A stretch of DNA of 64,000 nt from Vibrio chagasii (GCF_002954585.1 NZ_MSCI01000001.1:1240001-1304000), one strand, 5' to 3'. Shown: positions 36,543-46,318, counted from the stretch's first letter. Numbers and translations are program-made. The notes: generated by a model not told the origin, from the sequence alone.

Positions 36543-37042
36543 TGTTGATGAAAGCCACCCTTGTTGGATTGCTCGCTATTCCAATGACCGCAAACGCCGC
36601 TCTTGAACTCGACCTTAGTGGTTTAGGAAAAAAGCCCGTTGAACAGCAAACCAGTAATAACAGCACTAATAGCGATGGTCCCATCGTAGAAGAAGAGATC
36701 ATCTCCAGCACGGTTTACTCCAGTGGCGGCACGCACTCAAACCAAACCACCAAAAGCGCAACTAGACGCAACATCGACATGGTTACACCAAAGGCAAAAC
36801 AGCTGGTTATCAAAAAAAAAGAGCCAGAAGAGACTAACAAGCCTTCAGCGTTAGCGTTTGTCGATGAATTTCTTGGTATTGAGCCGGTAAAGCCTTGGGA
36901 GAAAGGGACGCTAGCTCAAAAAGAGATGAAACCGGGCGGTCCAGTACCAGAATTCGATGTTTTCTCTGAAAAAGTCTTTGCCTACAAACAGGGCTCTGTG
37001 GGTGGCAGCGGTGTTGGCGGTGGCGGCTGCGGCTGTAACTAA
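36542..37042 (+). CDS. DUF4266-containing small exported protein
   Basis: A 166-residue protein with a Sec signal (MLMKATLVGLLAIPMTANA), a low-complexity Ser/Thr/Asn-rich linker (about 30-100) and a C-terminal DUF4266 module. This module has PVKPWEKGTLAQKEM, then FSEKVFAYKQ and a tail GGSGVGGGGCGCN. In other DUF4266 proteins the module is usually alone after a lipoprotein signal; here it is on a longer linker. The terminal Gly/Cys cluster could bind metal or be modified. The start ATG at 36542 overlaps the thioredoxin stop; GTG 36539 is an alternative. Confidence 0.85.
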   Translation: MLMKATLVGLLAIPMTANAALELDLSGLGKKPVEQQTSNNSTNSDGPIVEEEIISSTVYSSGGTHSNQTTKSATRRNIDMVTPKAKQLVIKKKEPEETNKPSALAFVDEFLGIEPVKPWEKGTLAQKEMKPGGPVPEFDVFSEKVFAYKQGSVGGSGVGGGGCGCN

Positions 37043-37130
37043 CCATTAAATCGATCCAATAAACTCAATCGACAAAAACACTCAATCAATAAAAAAATAT
37101 TCAGTACTTCAAAAACAAAATAAGAACAAA

Positions 37131-38357
37131 ATGAAAAAACTACCAATTACGCTGCTAAGTGCAGCGGCAGTGGCTAATGTGGCATTAGCTGAAGATCATG
37201 TCTCTGTGCATTACCTTAACTATGAAGAGTATGACGACAGAGTTTCAGCCAAGGACACCATGGTTTCGATTGAAAAAAGTATCGGCTTAGATTGGACCCT
37301 AAACGCAGAAATAAGCTACGACAGTGTTTCAGGTGCTTCTCCAGCATGGGGCCCTACGACGCCTACAGCTTCGGAGGCCGACAAAATAAATCGCGCCCTG
37401 AAAACCCAGCAAGCTCAAGACAAAACTGACGAAGTCATCCGTGCGGGTTACGATCCTTACCGAGACAGTTATGAGGTCCAGAAAGTCGGTCTAGAAGACA
37501 CCAGAAAAGCGCTCAGCTTGAGTGCCACCTATCGTGACAGACTGCGCAATGAATGGACTTTTGGGGGCAATATATCCCAAGAAGAAGACTATAAAAGCAT
37601 TGGTATCAATGGTAAAGGTTTGATTTATGCCGATAGCACTAAAAATCGTTCGTACAGCTTAGGGGGCTCTACTCTTTTCGACCAAACGAAGGCGTTTGGC
37701 AAATACGTTGATAACTCTTCTAACAGCCAAAGCTGGAAAGACATCTTCACCGGTAGCTTAGAGGCAGGGTTATCTCAAACCTTTACACCAAATCTGTACA
37801 GCATTTTTACCGCTTATGCAGGCTACCGTAGCGGTTACTTGAGCAACCACTATTTGACGGTGCTTCGTGAAGTCGACATTAATGACGATGGTAAAATCGA
37901 TGATGACGAAGTGTTCTTGGGGCAAGACTCTAGACCAGATACCCGACTGTCTGGCGGTATTAACCTTCAGGCCTTCTACTCGCTGTCCGATAGCATCAAA
38001 ATCCGACCACGTTACAAATGGTTCATAGATGACTGGGGCGTGATGTCTCATCAAATAGGCGGAAAATTATCTTGGCGTGTCAGTGAGTGGCTAACCCTAG
38101 CGCCAGGCTATTTCTGGTATACGCAAGATGCGGCAGATTTCTATCGCGATCCGAGTAGCGCTGATCCTTCTTTTGCTTCGACAGGTTACGCGACTTCTGA
38201 CCTACGCCTAGGTAACTTCACCGCGAATGCTTATGAGCTTGGCGCGAGCGTGAAGGTCCATAAAACTGTGCGTTTAAATGCGCTGGCGGCTTACTACGAA
38301 CAAAGCAACGGATTTGAAGCGCAGTGGTGGGCGGTTGGAGCAACTTATGAATTCTAA
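37131..38357 (+). CDS. DUF3570 outer-membrane beta-barrel protein
   Basis: A 408-residue protein with a Sec signal (MKKLPITLLSAAAVANVALA) and alternating aromatic strands that end in the outer-membrane-like Phe (WAVGATYEF). The order DUF4266-DUF3570 is a recurring gene pair. An acidic loop DINDDGKIDDDEV near residues 246-258 looks like a calcium-binding EF-hand loop. I infer an outer-membrane channel or receptor for the redox module. Confidence 0.82.
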   Translation: MKKLPITLLSAAAVANVALAEDHVSVHYLNYEEYDDRVSAKDTMVSIEKSIGLDWTLNAEISYDSVSGASPAWGPTTPTASEADKINRALKTQQAQDKTDEVIRAGYDPYRDSYEVQKVGLEDTRKALSLSATYRDRLRNEWTFGGNISQEEDYKSIGINGKGLIYADSTKNRSYSLGGSTLFDQTKAFGKYVDNSSNSQSWKDIFTGSLEAGLSQTFTPNLYSIFTAYAGYRSGYLSNHYLTVLREVDINDDGKIDDDEVFLGQDSRPDTRLSGGINLQAFYSLSDSIKIRPRYKWFIDDWGVMSHQIGGKLSWRVSEWLTLAPGYFWYTQDAADFYRDPSSADPSFASTGYATSDLRLGNFTANAYELGASVKVHKTVRLNALAAYYEQSNGFEAQWWAVGATYEF

Positions 38358-39288
38358 GCTGCCCTTTGTCCATCGCTTTCATGCCATGACAGTACCTTGC
38401 GAAGTGCAGATCTTATCGCTTGATTTGACCCACTTCCCAAAGGCGTGCGCAAAAAGCATCGCTGATGAGATAGAGCAGAACACACATCGATTAGAGGGCA
38501 AATATAACTTCTACAGCGATAATTCATGGCTAACGCGACAGATTAATCAGCGCACAACCAGTGAAGTCGAACTCGATTCAGAGTCTGCGGAAGTTTTTGA
38601 GCATCTCGACCGATTAAGCCAACTGACATTCGACACGTTTGATACCACTGTTGGCAGCATCAAACATCTTTTAAAACAGAAACCTAAGATGTCACACAGC
38701 CATGCCTTTCAAGCCCTCTCTTCTGCACTGGGCAAGCAGGCGTGGGAGCTAAAAGAGGCAATAGGTCAAGAAGAGACAGTCGATCTACAAAGGACAAGAC
38801 TACACGTTCCTGATTCACGCACTCGCTTCGATTTTGGTGGCGTCATCAAAGAGTACGCGGTCGACCAAGCAGTAAAGATAGGTAAGCGACTTGGTGCAAC
38901 TTCAATGTTGGTGAATTTTGGTGGCGATATCTATGCATTGGGTACAAAGCCAGATGGTTCGCCATTCAATATTGCAGTTCTGGATCCAAGAGACAACAAG
39001 ACACCTTTTTTTGCCGTTCCGATTACCGACGCGGCGCTGACCACATCAGCCCACAGTGAACGTCAGATGCAGTTCGGCGATAAAACCACGTCTCATATTT
39101 TGTCGAAACAAGGCGTAGAAAAGAAAATTCTGTCTGTTACGGCAATAGCTTCCTCCACTTTGGAAGCAGGTGTACTTAGCACTTCCTTGACGCTCAACCC
39201 GAACATTTCAGTACCAGAAGAGAGCGCCGTTATTTACATCGACGATCAATTACACATTCACCAAAGCACGGAGTTTTTGCATTCATGA
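38347..39288 (+). CDS. ApbE-family FAD:protein FMN transferase
   Basis: A 313-residue ApbE-like enzyme. ApbE proteins attach FMN to Thr of exported target proteins, or hydrolyse FAD, in the periplasm. Characteristic parts are RTRFDFGGVIKEYAVD, NFGGDIYALG and ITDAALTTSAHSERQM. No signal peptide is evident at the chosen start (ATG 38347, overlapping the DUF3570 stop), so its compartment is uncertain. The longer frame to 38278 overlaps DUF3570 and is unlikely. No obvious flavinylation target is encoded next to it, except possibly the DUF4266 or DUF3570 proteins. Confidence 0.88.
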   Translation: MNSKLPFVHRFHAMTVPCEVQILSLDLTHFPKACAKSIADEIEQNTHRLEGKYNFYSDNSWLTRQINQRTTSEVELDSESAEVFEHLDRLSQLTFDTFDTTVGSIKHLLKQKPKMSHSHAFQALSSALGKQAWELKEAIGQEETVDLQRTRLHVPDSRTRFDFGGVIKEYAVDQAVKIGKRLGATSMLVNFGGDIYALGTKPDGSPFNIAVLDPRDNKTPFFAVPITDAALTTSAHSERQMQFGDKTTSHILSKQGVEKKILSVTAIASSTLEAGVLSTSLTLNPNISVPEESAVIYIDDQLHIHQSTEFLHS

Positions 39289-41081
39289 AAAACTACCTAC
39301 TCACGTTAATTCTATTGTTTAGCAGCTTTTTACATGCTCAAGACAGTGAGTTTCTTCCGGTTGAAGAAGCCTTCCCTGTTACATGGGAAGCCACAGGCCA
39401 AGGCGCAGTTATCCGCTTTGATACACACCCCGGGTACTATCTTTACCAATCTCGCTTCTCGTTTAAAGAAGAGTCTTCATTATCGACATTAGATCCTCAA
39501 TACTCTCTGCCAGGTGAAGAAAAACAAGACCCTAACTTCGGCAATGTAGTGGTATTTCACGATCCACTTACCGTTACCGTGCCTTACACCGGAAGTGGCA
39601 AGCTCACTGTCCGCTATCAGGGCTGTGCAGACAAAGGGCTTTGCTACCTGCCACAAAAGCTAGTGCTGGATTTACCTACGCTCAAGGCGTTGGCAGACGT
39701 CGCTACTGAGAAGCCATCAAATTCTCTGGTTCAAACGCTAGGTGAGATAAGCGATGATACCAATGGCTTGTCGTCGTATCTCTCTCAAGCAGGCAAGTTA
39801 CAGGCACTGCTTGTGTTCTTCTTGCTTGGCTTAGGCCTTTCTCTAACGCCGTGTGTGCTGCCTATGATTCCTATCTTAGCCAGCATCATAGGGGGCGAAA
39901 AAGCGATGACAGGCAAGAAAGGTGCAGCCCTTTCTAGCTCGTACGTTCTGGGTATGGCGACCAGTTATGCCATGACGGGAATTCTGGTCACCACATTAGC
40001 AAAAGGCATCAATTTACAAGCAGCCATGCAACAGCCTTGGTTGCTCAGCATTTTTGCCGCCGTGTTCGTGTTACTGGCGTTAGCCATGTTCGGCTTCTAT
40101 GAACTTCAACTGCCAGCCGCACTGCAGCAGAAACTCAACAGTGGTTCAGACAAATTGGGCGGCGGTAAAATTGCTAGCGTGTTCGCGATGGGCGCGATAT
40201 CTGCCCTAGTGGTTTCGCCTTGTGTGAGTGCGCCACTAGCCGGTGCATTGCTTTATGTATCCACCACTCAAGACTGGGGGTTTGGCGGTGCTACCCTGTT
40301 TGTTATGGCTCTGGGCATGGGTGTTCCGCTTATCGCGATTGGTGCTAGCGGCGGACGCTTACTGTTAAGAAGTGGCGCGTGGATGGTATCGGTTAAGCAA
40401 GTATTCGGTGTACTCCTGCTTGCGGTGGCTATCGTCTTGTTAAGCCGCTTCGTTGACCCATCAATCATTATGATTTTGTGGGCGCTCCTTGCTATTGGTA
40501 CGGGTGTACACTTCGGCGCGCTAGAAGCGGCACAACCAGGCTGGGCTCGTACTCGTAAGTTTTCTGCGCTGTTGCCACTAAGCTATGGCTTGATTCTATT
40601 TGTAGGTTATTTCTTAGGCAATTCCGATCCTCTCAACCCACTTGCGAACCGAGAATCCGCACAACCTATAACCATCACATCTTTTGAGAAAACCGATTCA
40701 GTCACTCACTTAGAACAGCAATTACAAGCTGCAGCCAATGCTGATCAAAAGGTGTTAGTGGATCTTTATGCTGACTGGTGCGTCTCTTGTAAAGTGATTG
40801 AGGCCAAAGTGTTTAACGATCAACAAATCAGCCAAAAACTCAAAGAGTGGCAGACCATCAAGCTAGATGTGACAGAAAGCTCGCCAGAACAAATGGCATG
40901 GCTCAACAATAAGAACGTGTTCGGCCCACCAGCCATTTTCTTTTACTCTCCCCTTAGCGGAGAGTTAGAACCAGCGCGAGTCCTGGGGGATATCGACAAG
41001 GCTGGCTTTAAAAGCAAACTCAAACTTGCTAATCAGCTTGTAGCAGCCCGTACAGCGAAGCAAGACAGCCAAATAAATTAG
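39285..41081 (+). CDS. dsbD: Thiol:disulfide interchange protein DsbD
   Basis: A 598-residue electron carrier across the inner membrane. It has a Sec signal, an N-terminal DsbD-alpha domain with the Cys pair in YQGCADKGLCYLP, eight hydrophobic helices (about 170-450) with the two conserved Pro/Cys helices (LTPCVLP and VVSPCVSAPLAG) and a C-terminal thioredoxin domain with DWCVSCK (near residue 495). It overlaps the ApbE gene by four bases. It probably feeds reducing power to the operon's first thioredoxin. This may be a second DsbD paralog devoted to this module; the window cannot show that. Confidence 0.93.
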   Translation: MKNYLLTLILLFSSFLHAQDSEFLPVEEAFPVTWEATGQGAVIRFDTHPGYYLYQSRFSFKEESSLSTLDPQYSLPGEEKQDPNFGNVVVFHDPLTVTVPYTGSGKLTVRYQGCADKGLCYLPQKLVLDLPTLKALADVATEKPSNSLVQTLGEISDDTNGLSSYLSQAGKLQALLVFFLLGLGLSLTPCVLPMIPILASIIGGEKAMTGKKGAALSSSYVLGMATSYAMTGILVTTLAKGINLQAAMQQPWLLSIFAAVFVLLALAMFGFYELQLPAALQQKLNSGSDKLGGGKIASVFAMGAISALVVSPCVSAPLAGALLYVSTTQDWGFGGATLFVMALGMGVPLIAIGASGGRLLLRSGAWMVSVKQVFGVLLLAVAIVLLSRFVDPSIIMILWALLAIGTGVHFGALEAAQPGWARTRKFSALLPLSYGLILFVGYFLGNSDPLNPLANRESAQPITITSFEKTDSVTHLEQQLQAAANADQKVLVDLYADWCVSCKVIEAKVFNDQQISQKLKEWQTIKLDVTESSPEQMAWLNNKNVFGPPAIFFYSPLSGELEPARVLGDIDKAGFKSKLKLANQLVAARTAKQDSQIN

Positions 41082-41098
41082 ACCGTCGCTCAATGAGC

Positions 41099-41129
41099 AA
41101 AAACGCCCAACCAATGATTGGGCGTTTTT
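41099..41129. terminator. Bidirectional terminator after dsbD
   Basis: AAAAACGCCCAA and TTGGGCGTTTTT form a 12-bp stem between the convergent dsbD and kinase-like genes. Confidence 0.9.
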
Positions 41130-41154
41130 ATTTGGTCTATTGATGATAACCCTG

Positions 41155-42273
41155 TTACTCAGCTCTCTCTAACTGTTGGATAACCGCTTGAGTCAACTGC
41201 TCAGTGTAAGGGTTGATCTTCCAATGATCTGGACTCCAACCTTTCACGAAACGTTGGAAATCAGCCCACGCAACATAAAACAGTGGTCGCCATGCGCGTT
41301 CGACGTCTTCAAATGAGAGCTGTGGTTGATAGTGTGCAAGCGCCTCTTTCAAGTGCTGGAAATAAGTACCTAACACCTCACTTTCATACTCTTGGCAATC
41401 TTGTGGCCTAACCGCGCTGCTCATAAACAAGGCGACGTCTTTCATTGCACACCCATGGCCAACGTATTGAAAATCGACTGCAGCCGCATTTTCACTTTCT
41501 GGATCAAAGCAAAAGTTTGCGAGCTTTGCATCGCCGTGCACTAAGGTGGGATACGGGCACTGTTTCAATAAACGGTCGATACGTTGCGCTTGTTGTTTCA
41601 AAGGCAAATCCGCCAAGGCACTCAGCTCATCAGGACGCGTGTCTAAATGCCAATAAGTACCGACTGACCACAAGGATACAGACTGCTCTTGATTGATGTT
41701 AATGTGCTTTGCGTGAAAGTTAGCCAACCATTTTAAGCAAGCATTGCGCTGTTTGACCTCAACAGGCGTATAAGCATGATGCTCCTCGCCTGAAGCTGAT
41801 TCATCAGAAGCGGCCAGTACATCAAACTGAGAGGTTAATGGGAAACCGCTATCCGCTAAGTCTTGCATCACGATAAGCCATTCGTTATCTGCTAATTCAC
41901 ATTGCAAACCCACAGGCACGGGGCAGCGCTCATCCCATTGTTGAGTGAACGATTGATACCACACCGTCTCTACTTGATAGGAATGCACTTTACGCTGATG
42001 AGACAGCTTAGTGTTCCATCCTTTCGGGTGTTCAGTTTTATCGGGCAACGCGACATGTTTAACGATAACGCTGTTGAACCCAGCATCACTACTATTTGTA
42101 AAGACTAAGCGCACTAACTCGCCATAGCCGCCCCACAAGCGTTGAATCACGTGAATATCGAACCCTTTATGACGACCTAGTGACGTGGCTATTTTTTGAT
42201 AAAGCTCAGGAAGTTGCTGGCTGGGATTAACATCGGATTCGATAGAGTGTTTTGAAGATATTGATTGAGACAT
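41155..42273 (-). CDS. Aminoglycoside-phosphotransferase/choline-kinase-like protein
   Basis: A 372-residue cytoplasmic kinase-fold protein with the catalytic HGDAKLANFCF motif and the metal-binding AVDFQYVGHG. This is the form of the APH/choline kinase and DUF1679 (EcKL-like) groups. The substrate is not known; antibiotic resistance is not implied. It is followed on the same strand by nothing and preceded by a small GNAT gene with an 11-base gap, so the two are probably cotranscribed. Confidence 0.8.
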   Translation of the reverse strand: MSQSISSKHSIESDVNPSQQLPELYQKIATSLGRHKGFDIHVIQRLWGGYGELVRLVFTNSSDAGFNSVIVKHVALPDKTEHPKGWNTKLSHQRKVHSYQVETVWYQSFTQQWDERCPVPVGLQCELADNEWLIVMQDLADSGFPLTSQFDVLAASDESASGEEHHAYTPVEVKQRNACLKWLANFHAKHININQEQSVSLWSVGTYWHLDTRPDELSALADLPLKQQAQRIDRLLKQCPYPTLVHGDAKLANFCFDPESENAAAVDFQYVGHGCAMKDVALFMSSAVRPQDCQEYESEVLGTYFQHLKEALAHYQPQLSFEDVERAWRPLFYVAWADFQRFVKGWSPDHWKINPYTEQLTQAVIQQLERAE

Positions 42274-42284
42274 ATAACTCGTTG

Positions 42285-42569
42285 CTACGCCTTGTCAGCT
42301 AAAAGGTGTGACCATTGTGGCTGTCTATTCGTGTAGTGAACAACATAACTGCATACCGGGACAATGGTGTAACCCGCTCGCTCAATCTCAGGGAGTACCG
42401 ACTCCATCATCACCTTACCAAAGCCCTTGCCTTGCAGTTCATCAGGAATTCGAGTTGAGGTGATATGCAGTACCTCGCCATCCATTTTATACTTAACAAC
42501 CGCAAATTGGTCTGGTTCCAATTCAACCGTGATCTGGTTCTCACCTTTATCCCATTTAACTGCCTGCAT
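42285..42569 (-). CDS. Small GNAT-like N-acetyltransferase (YjdJ type)
   Basis: A 94-residue protein of the short acetyltransferase-related group (COG2388). The acetyl-CoA-binding turn is ELQGKGFGKVMMESVL and it ends in PVCSYVVHYTNRQPQW, a typical conserved block. I start at ATG 42569, with AGGAG six bases upstream. It lies just upstream of the kinase-like gene. Confidence 0.85.
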   Translation of the reverse strand: MQAVKWDKGENQITVELEPDQFAVVKYKMDGEVLHITSTRIPDELQGKGFGKVMMESVLPEIERAGYTIVPVCSYVVHYTNRQPQWSHLLADKA

Positions 42570-42841
42570 TCTCAACTCCTGCAAATAATGGATACGACAA
42601 ACAATTAAAGTTTGAAGTATGAATTCCTTGTAATAGACTAACGCAAGTGCATATAAATAAAACTAAGTACTTACAAACAAAGAAAATATTATTATAGCGT
42701 GTGGTTATAGATAAAATTCAAACCAATAAGAGGCACTCTATAAATTGCGTTAGTACGCCTACTCAATCTAGCACGTAATACCCCCTTGTTAGCAAGTTAT
42801 CAATATCTAACAGACGCATGTTGGCACATGGAGAACCTATA

Positions 42842-43588
42842 ATGAACGCACCACTGAAGAAGCCTTTGGAGCATAATCAGGCACTGCAAGATCCTCGAAA
42901 TCGAACCGTCACCACCATTAATAGTACCGATGCGCTGGCTATGATTGAGCATGGCAGTGAGCTGACGTTAAATGTCTCGACACCTGTTGGTAACAAGTTT
43001 CTCGCTACCACCAAATTTATCGGCACTCACAGTGATAACTGTATCCTGATTGAAGTACCGGAGATCTCCAGTGATGACCTACGCTTTTTCTTTCAGGAAG
43101 GCTTTTGGATGACAGCTCGAGCCTACTCTTTGCGAGGCGAAGGTGCTCTAATCCACTTTAGGTCCCAGATTCACCACACCGTTGGCGAACCCTTTCCTAT
43201 CATCGTGCTTTCCACGCCAAGTACCATGCAAGTGACGCAACTGCGTAAAGAAACGCGCTATGAAGTAAACCTAAGCTCTCGAGTGATCTTTGATGATCAA
43301 CGCATGAACTGCGAGATTAGAGACCTCTCAAAGAGTGGCTGTCGCTTTGTTACATCACCAACCTCTCGTCCAATTCAGGTTGCCGACCGAGTCTCTATCG
43401 AAATTACGCCTGAGAACTACAATGGTCCGTTGATTCCGCCACTTCGAGGGATTGTGTGTAATCTGCAAAGATCAACGCACTACGCGCGTTATGGTGTCGA
43501 ATTTGATGATATCGGTAAAGCCAATGCCAAGAACCTGCTCAGTAAGCTGAAGTTCGATGGCACCAAACTTCGTTTGCGTAATGCTTAA
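42842..43588 (+). CDS. PilZ-domain c-di-GMP effector, YcgR-like
   Basis: A 248-residue two-domain protein. The N-terminal YcgR-N-like beta domain (about 25-110) is followed by a PilZ domain. It holds the c-di-GMP motifs RKETRYEV (RxxxR, near 137-141) and DLSKSGCRF (D/NxSxxG, near 160-165). YcgR proteins slow the flagellar motor when c-di-GMP is high. It is monocistronic with a terminator downstream. The target in this organism is unknown. Confidence 0.88.
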   Translation: MNAPLKKPLEHNQALQDPRNRTVTTINSTDALAMIEHGSELTLNVSTPVGNKFLATTKFIGTHSDNCILIEVPEISSDDLRFFFQEGFWMTARAYSLRGEGALIHFRSQIHHTVGEPFPIIVLSTPSTMQVTQLRKETRYEVNLSSRVIFDDQRMNCEIRDLSKSGCRFVTSPTSRPIQVADRVSIEITPENYNGPLIPPLRGIVCNLQRSTHYARYGVEFDDIGKANAKNLLSKLKFDGTKLRLRNA

Positions 43589-43626
43589 ACGCTCTCGATA
43601 GAAACGAAGCAAAAGGCCCCAAATAA

Positions 43627-43660
43627 AAAAACAGCCATCGATAATGTCGATGGCTGTTTT
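43627..43660. terminator. Bidirectional terminator after the PilZ gene
   Basis: AAAACAGCCATCGA and TCGATGGCTGTTTT form a 14-bp perfect stem between the convergent PilZ and Lon-like genes. Confidence 0.9.
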
Positions 43661-43716
43661 GTTTCAAAACGATAATAGGTTTAGAGCTTTTTCCTGCTCT
43701 CACCTACCAGGTTTCA

Positions 43717-46077
43717 CTATTTACGTAAGGCATTAAGCTTAGCTTGCGCGATACCGAAGATAGTATCGATTGGGTAACTGCCCTCATCGCTCGCTTCACC
43801 TGCCGGTTTGCCTGTGAACAGCTCAATCGCCTCTGTCACATGATCAATCGCCCAGATATTGAACTCGCCCTTTTCCACCGCTTTCACGATGTCACTGCGC
43901 AACATCAGGTTATGAACGTTAGAGCGCGGGATGATAACCCCTTGCTCATTAGAACGACCTTTAATTTCACATACGTCAAAGAAGCCTTCAATCTTCTCGT
44001 TCACACCACCAATTGGCTGAGACTCACCGAACTGGTTCATCGAGCCAGTAATCGCGATGTCTTGACGGTTTGGTTGCTTAGAGAATGCAGATACAACGGC
44101 ACAGAACTCCGCCATACTCGCACTATCGCCATCAACGCCACCATAAGACTGCTCGAAAGTGATGTTAGTCGTAAGCGGGACTTTGGCCGTCTTACCAAAC
44201 ACAGAAGATAGATATGCCGACAAGATCATCACCCCTTTCGAGTGAATACTGCCACCAAGGTCTACGTTTCTTTCAATATCAATCACTTCACCATCACCAT
44301 AAGCGGTGGTCGCCGTGATTCGGTTTGGCGCACCAAACATGTGATCCGTTGTGCTTAATACCGACAGCGCATTGACCTGTCCTACTGCTTCACCATCGAC
44401 ATGAATCAGTGTTGTGCCGTTGGTGAAGGTCTCCATTACGCTGTCTTGTAGTCGTCCAACACGCATCTGTTGGTTCGATAACGCTTGTTCGACGTGCGAT
44501 GCACGAATCAGATTCGACTTCGAACCTCTAGCCACGTAGTTGGATTCACGAAGCAGATTAGCAATGTGTGCTGAGTGCAGGGACAGCTTACCTTGGTCAC
44601 CCGCCTGACGAGAACTGTGCTCAATAATGCGAGCAATCGCCTTGCGGTCACAGTGAAGCATATTGTTGTCGTGGACGATGCTCGAAATAAAGCGCGCATA
44701 ATGCATTTCAGAGTCAGCAGTACGCTTCATCTCATCTTCAAAGTCGGCCGTCACACGGAACAGCTCACCAAACTCCGCATCGTAATGTTGCAGTAGCTGG
44801 TATGTGCGGTAATCACCAAACAAGATGATCTTAACGTCCAGAGGAATAGGTTCTGGGTCGAGCGATACCGCTCCCGTTAACGTCACCTCTTTCTCTAATG
44901 AAGTGAAGCTTAACTGACGAGAACGCAGCGCACGTTTCAAGCCTTCCCATACGTAAGGTTGTTCTAGCACTTTGACCGCATCTATCAACAGCACACCGCC
45001 GTTCGCTCGGTGTAAGCTACCTGCGCGAATCAACGAGAAATCAGTAAATACTGTGCCTTTAAAGGTTGCCGTTTCTACATAACCAAACAGCGAGTGATAG
45101 TTCGGATTCTCCTCGACCACAATCGGGAGAGTGTCTTCCTTCTGGCTTACTATCACGTTCACTTTGTAGCGACGCGGCATTTTCTTGTCCAAAGAAGCCG
45201 TCGCGACTTCAGCCTGCTCAGTACTCTCTTCTAAGAAAATATCAGCGTTATCGACAATGTCTTTACGCAGTGCGGTTAGGTACTTTTTAATGTCTGGATA
45301 TTCGCTGTAATCCTTCTTCAATTGCTTGATGAAGTGCGTGATCACATCTCGCGCCGTGTCATCATTCAGCTTTTGAATTTTCTCGGTATACGTCTCTTCA
45401 AGTTCCGTCAGTTCACGAGAAACCGTTCGCAACCCAACTTCCAGCGCATCGATGGTTTTATCGAACTGGTCTTGCTCTTCCGGTGACAGCAGATCAAAGC
45501 TCTCTTCGGTATGAAGCTCATCGCCGTTCATTGCTACGAATTGGTAATCACCTTGAGTGGTGATCGTCAGATTCACACCGTTCTTTTTCGCTTCTTGGCT
45601 GATCGCCTCTAGCGCAGCTTGTTGCTTGGCTGCTAACTGGTTCTTTAGTCGATCAGCACGGCTGAAGTACATCTCATTGTCGAACGCGAGTGGCATCGCT
45701 TTGATGAGTTTGCGCATCAGCTTTTCAATATCTTGCTTTAAGCTGCTGCCCACGCCACGCGGAAGTTTCAGTACCTTAGGTGTACGGATATCCTCGAAAT
45801 TCGCGATGTAACACCAGTCAAAAAGCTCCTCAACTTCATGAGGGTGTCGGTTGAGATAACGCAAGATCATGGTGCGCTTACCCAGACCATTGCGTCCTAT
45901 CGCATAAATGTTGTAACCCTTTTCTTTAATTGACATCGCGAACTCAACGGCTTTTTGCGCACGTTCTTGCCCGACGATTTCGTCAATTGGAGCCAGTTCT
46001 TTGGTTGACTTGCATGGTAACTTTTCGAGTTCTGCTACCTGATACAGTTGTTCTGTATTGAGTCTTTGAATCGCCAT
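43717..46077 (-). CDS. Lon-like ATP-dependent protease (LonB/AAA_32 type)
   Basis: A 786-residue protease. An N-terminal AAA-type ATPase part (GRNGLGKRT near residue 65, and GGVLLIDAVKVLEQPYVWEGL as the Walker B and sensor region) is interrupted by a coiled-coil insertion (about 180-260). A C-terminal S16 protease domain has catalytic Ser in GDSASMAE and Lys in NEKIEGFF. This soluble group without a Lon LAN domain is widespread in gamma-proteobacteria, and its substrates are mostly unknown. It is monocistronic with GGCGG-type ribosome-binding bases upstream. Confidence 0.92.
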   Translation of the reverse strand: MAIQRLNTEQLYQVAELEKLPCKSTKELAPIDEIVGQERAQKAVEFAMSIKEKGYNIYAIGRNGLGKRTMILRYLNRHPHEVEELFDWCYIANFEDIRTPKVLKLPRGVGSSLKQDIEKLMRKLIKAMPLAFDNEMYFSRADRLKNQLAAKQQAALEAISQEAKKNGVNLTITTQGDYQFVAMNGDELHTEESFDLLSPEEQDQFDKTIDALEVGLRTVSRELTELEETYTEKIQKLNDDTARDVITHFIKQLKKDYSEYPDIKKYLTALRKDIVDNADIFLEESTEQAEVATASLDKKMPRRYKVNVIVSQKEDTLPIVVEENPNYHSLFGYVETATFKGTVFTDFSLIRAGSLHRANGGVLLIDAVKVLEQPYVWEGLKRALRSRQLSFTSLEKEVTLTGAVSLDPEPIPLDVKIILFGDYRTYQLLQHYDAEFGELFRVTADFEDEMKRTADSEMHYARFISSIVHDNNMLHCDRKAIARIIEHSSRQAGDQGKLSLHSAHIANLLRESNYVARGSKSNLIRASHVEQALSNQQMRVGRLQDSVMETFTNGTTLIHVDGEAVGQVNALSVLSTTDHMFGAPNRITATTAYGDGEVIDIERNVDLGGSIHSKGVMILSAYLSSVFGKTAKVPLTTNITFEQSYGGVDGDSASMAEFCAVVSAFSKQPNRQDIAITGSMNQFGESQPIGGVNEKIEGFFDVCEIKGRSNEQGVIIPRSNVHNLMLRSDIVKAVEKGEFNIWAIDHVTEAIELFTGKPAGEASDEGSYPIDTIFGIAQAKLNALRK

Positions 46078-46267
46078 CGCCGCCTCCTTAGTCCTTTATT
46101 TCTTGGGTGTAGATAAATTCAGTGTAGATGTAATTGCCTATAAATTTAGTGACTTACGCTACATCGCTGTTCAACCGAACAAATAACACACAATTTAATG
46201 CAATTTAACGAATTACAAGCTATTTAATTCACCAAACCTAACATATGAATGATTTTAATTTGCAATT

Positions 46268-46286
46268 GATAATAAATATCATTAAC
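46268..46286 (+). promoter_or_regulatory. Probable Fur box
   Basis: GATAATAAATATCATTAAC matches 15 of 19 positions of the Fur consensus. It lies 32 bases before the start of the 46319 gene, a normal place for iron-dependent repression of this gene pair. Confidence 0.6.
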
Positions 46287-46318
46287 ATTTTAAGATATTA
46301 TAAATCGAGGATGTGGAT

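Noticed and set aside
41155..42273. Possible antibiotic-resistance kinase
   Set aside because: The APH-like fold is shared by many housekeeping kinases; nothing in the sequence or context supports drug modification.
43744..44211. 155-codon plus-strand frame inside the Lon-like gene
   Set aside because: Lies wholly antisense to the S16 domain of a clear protease gene, so it is a shadow.
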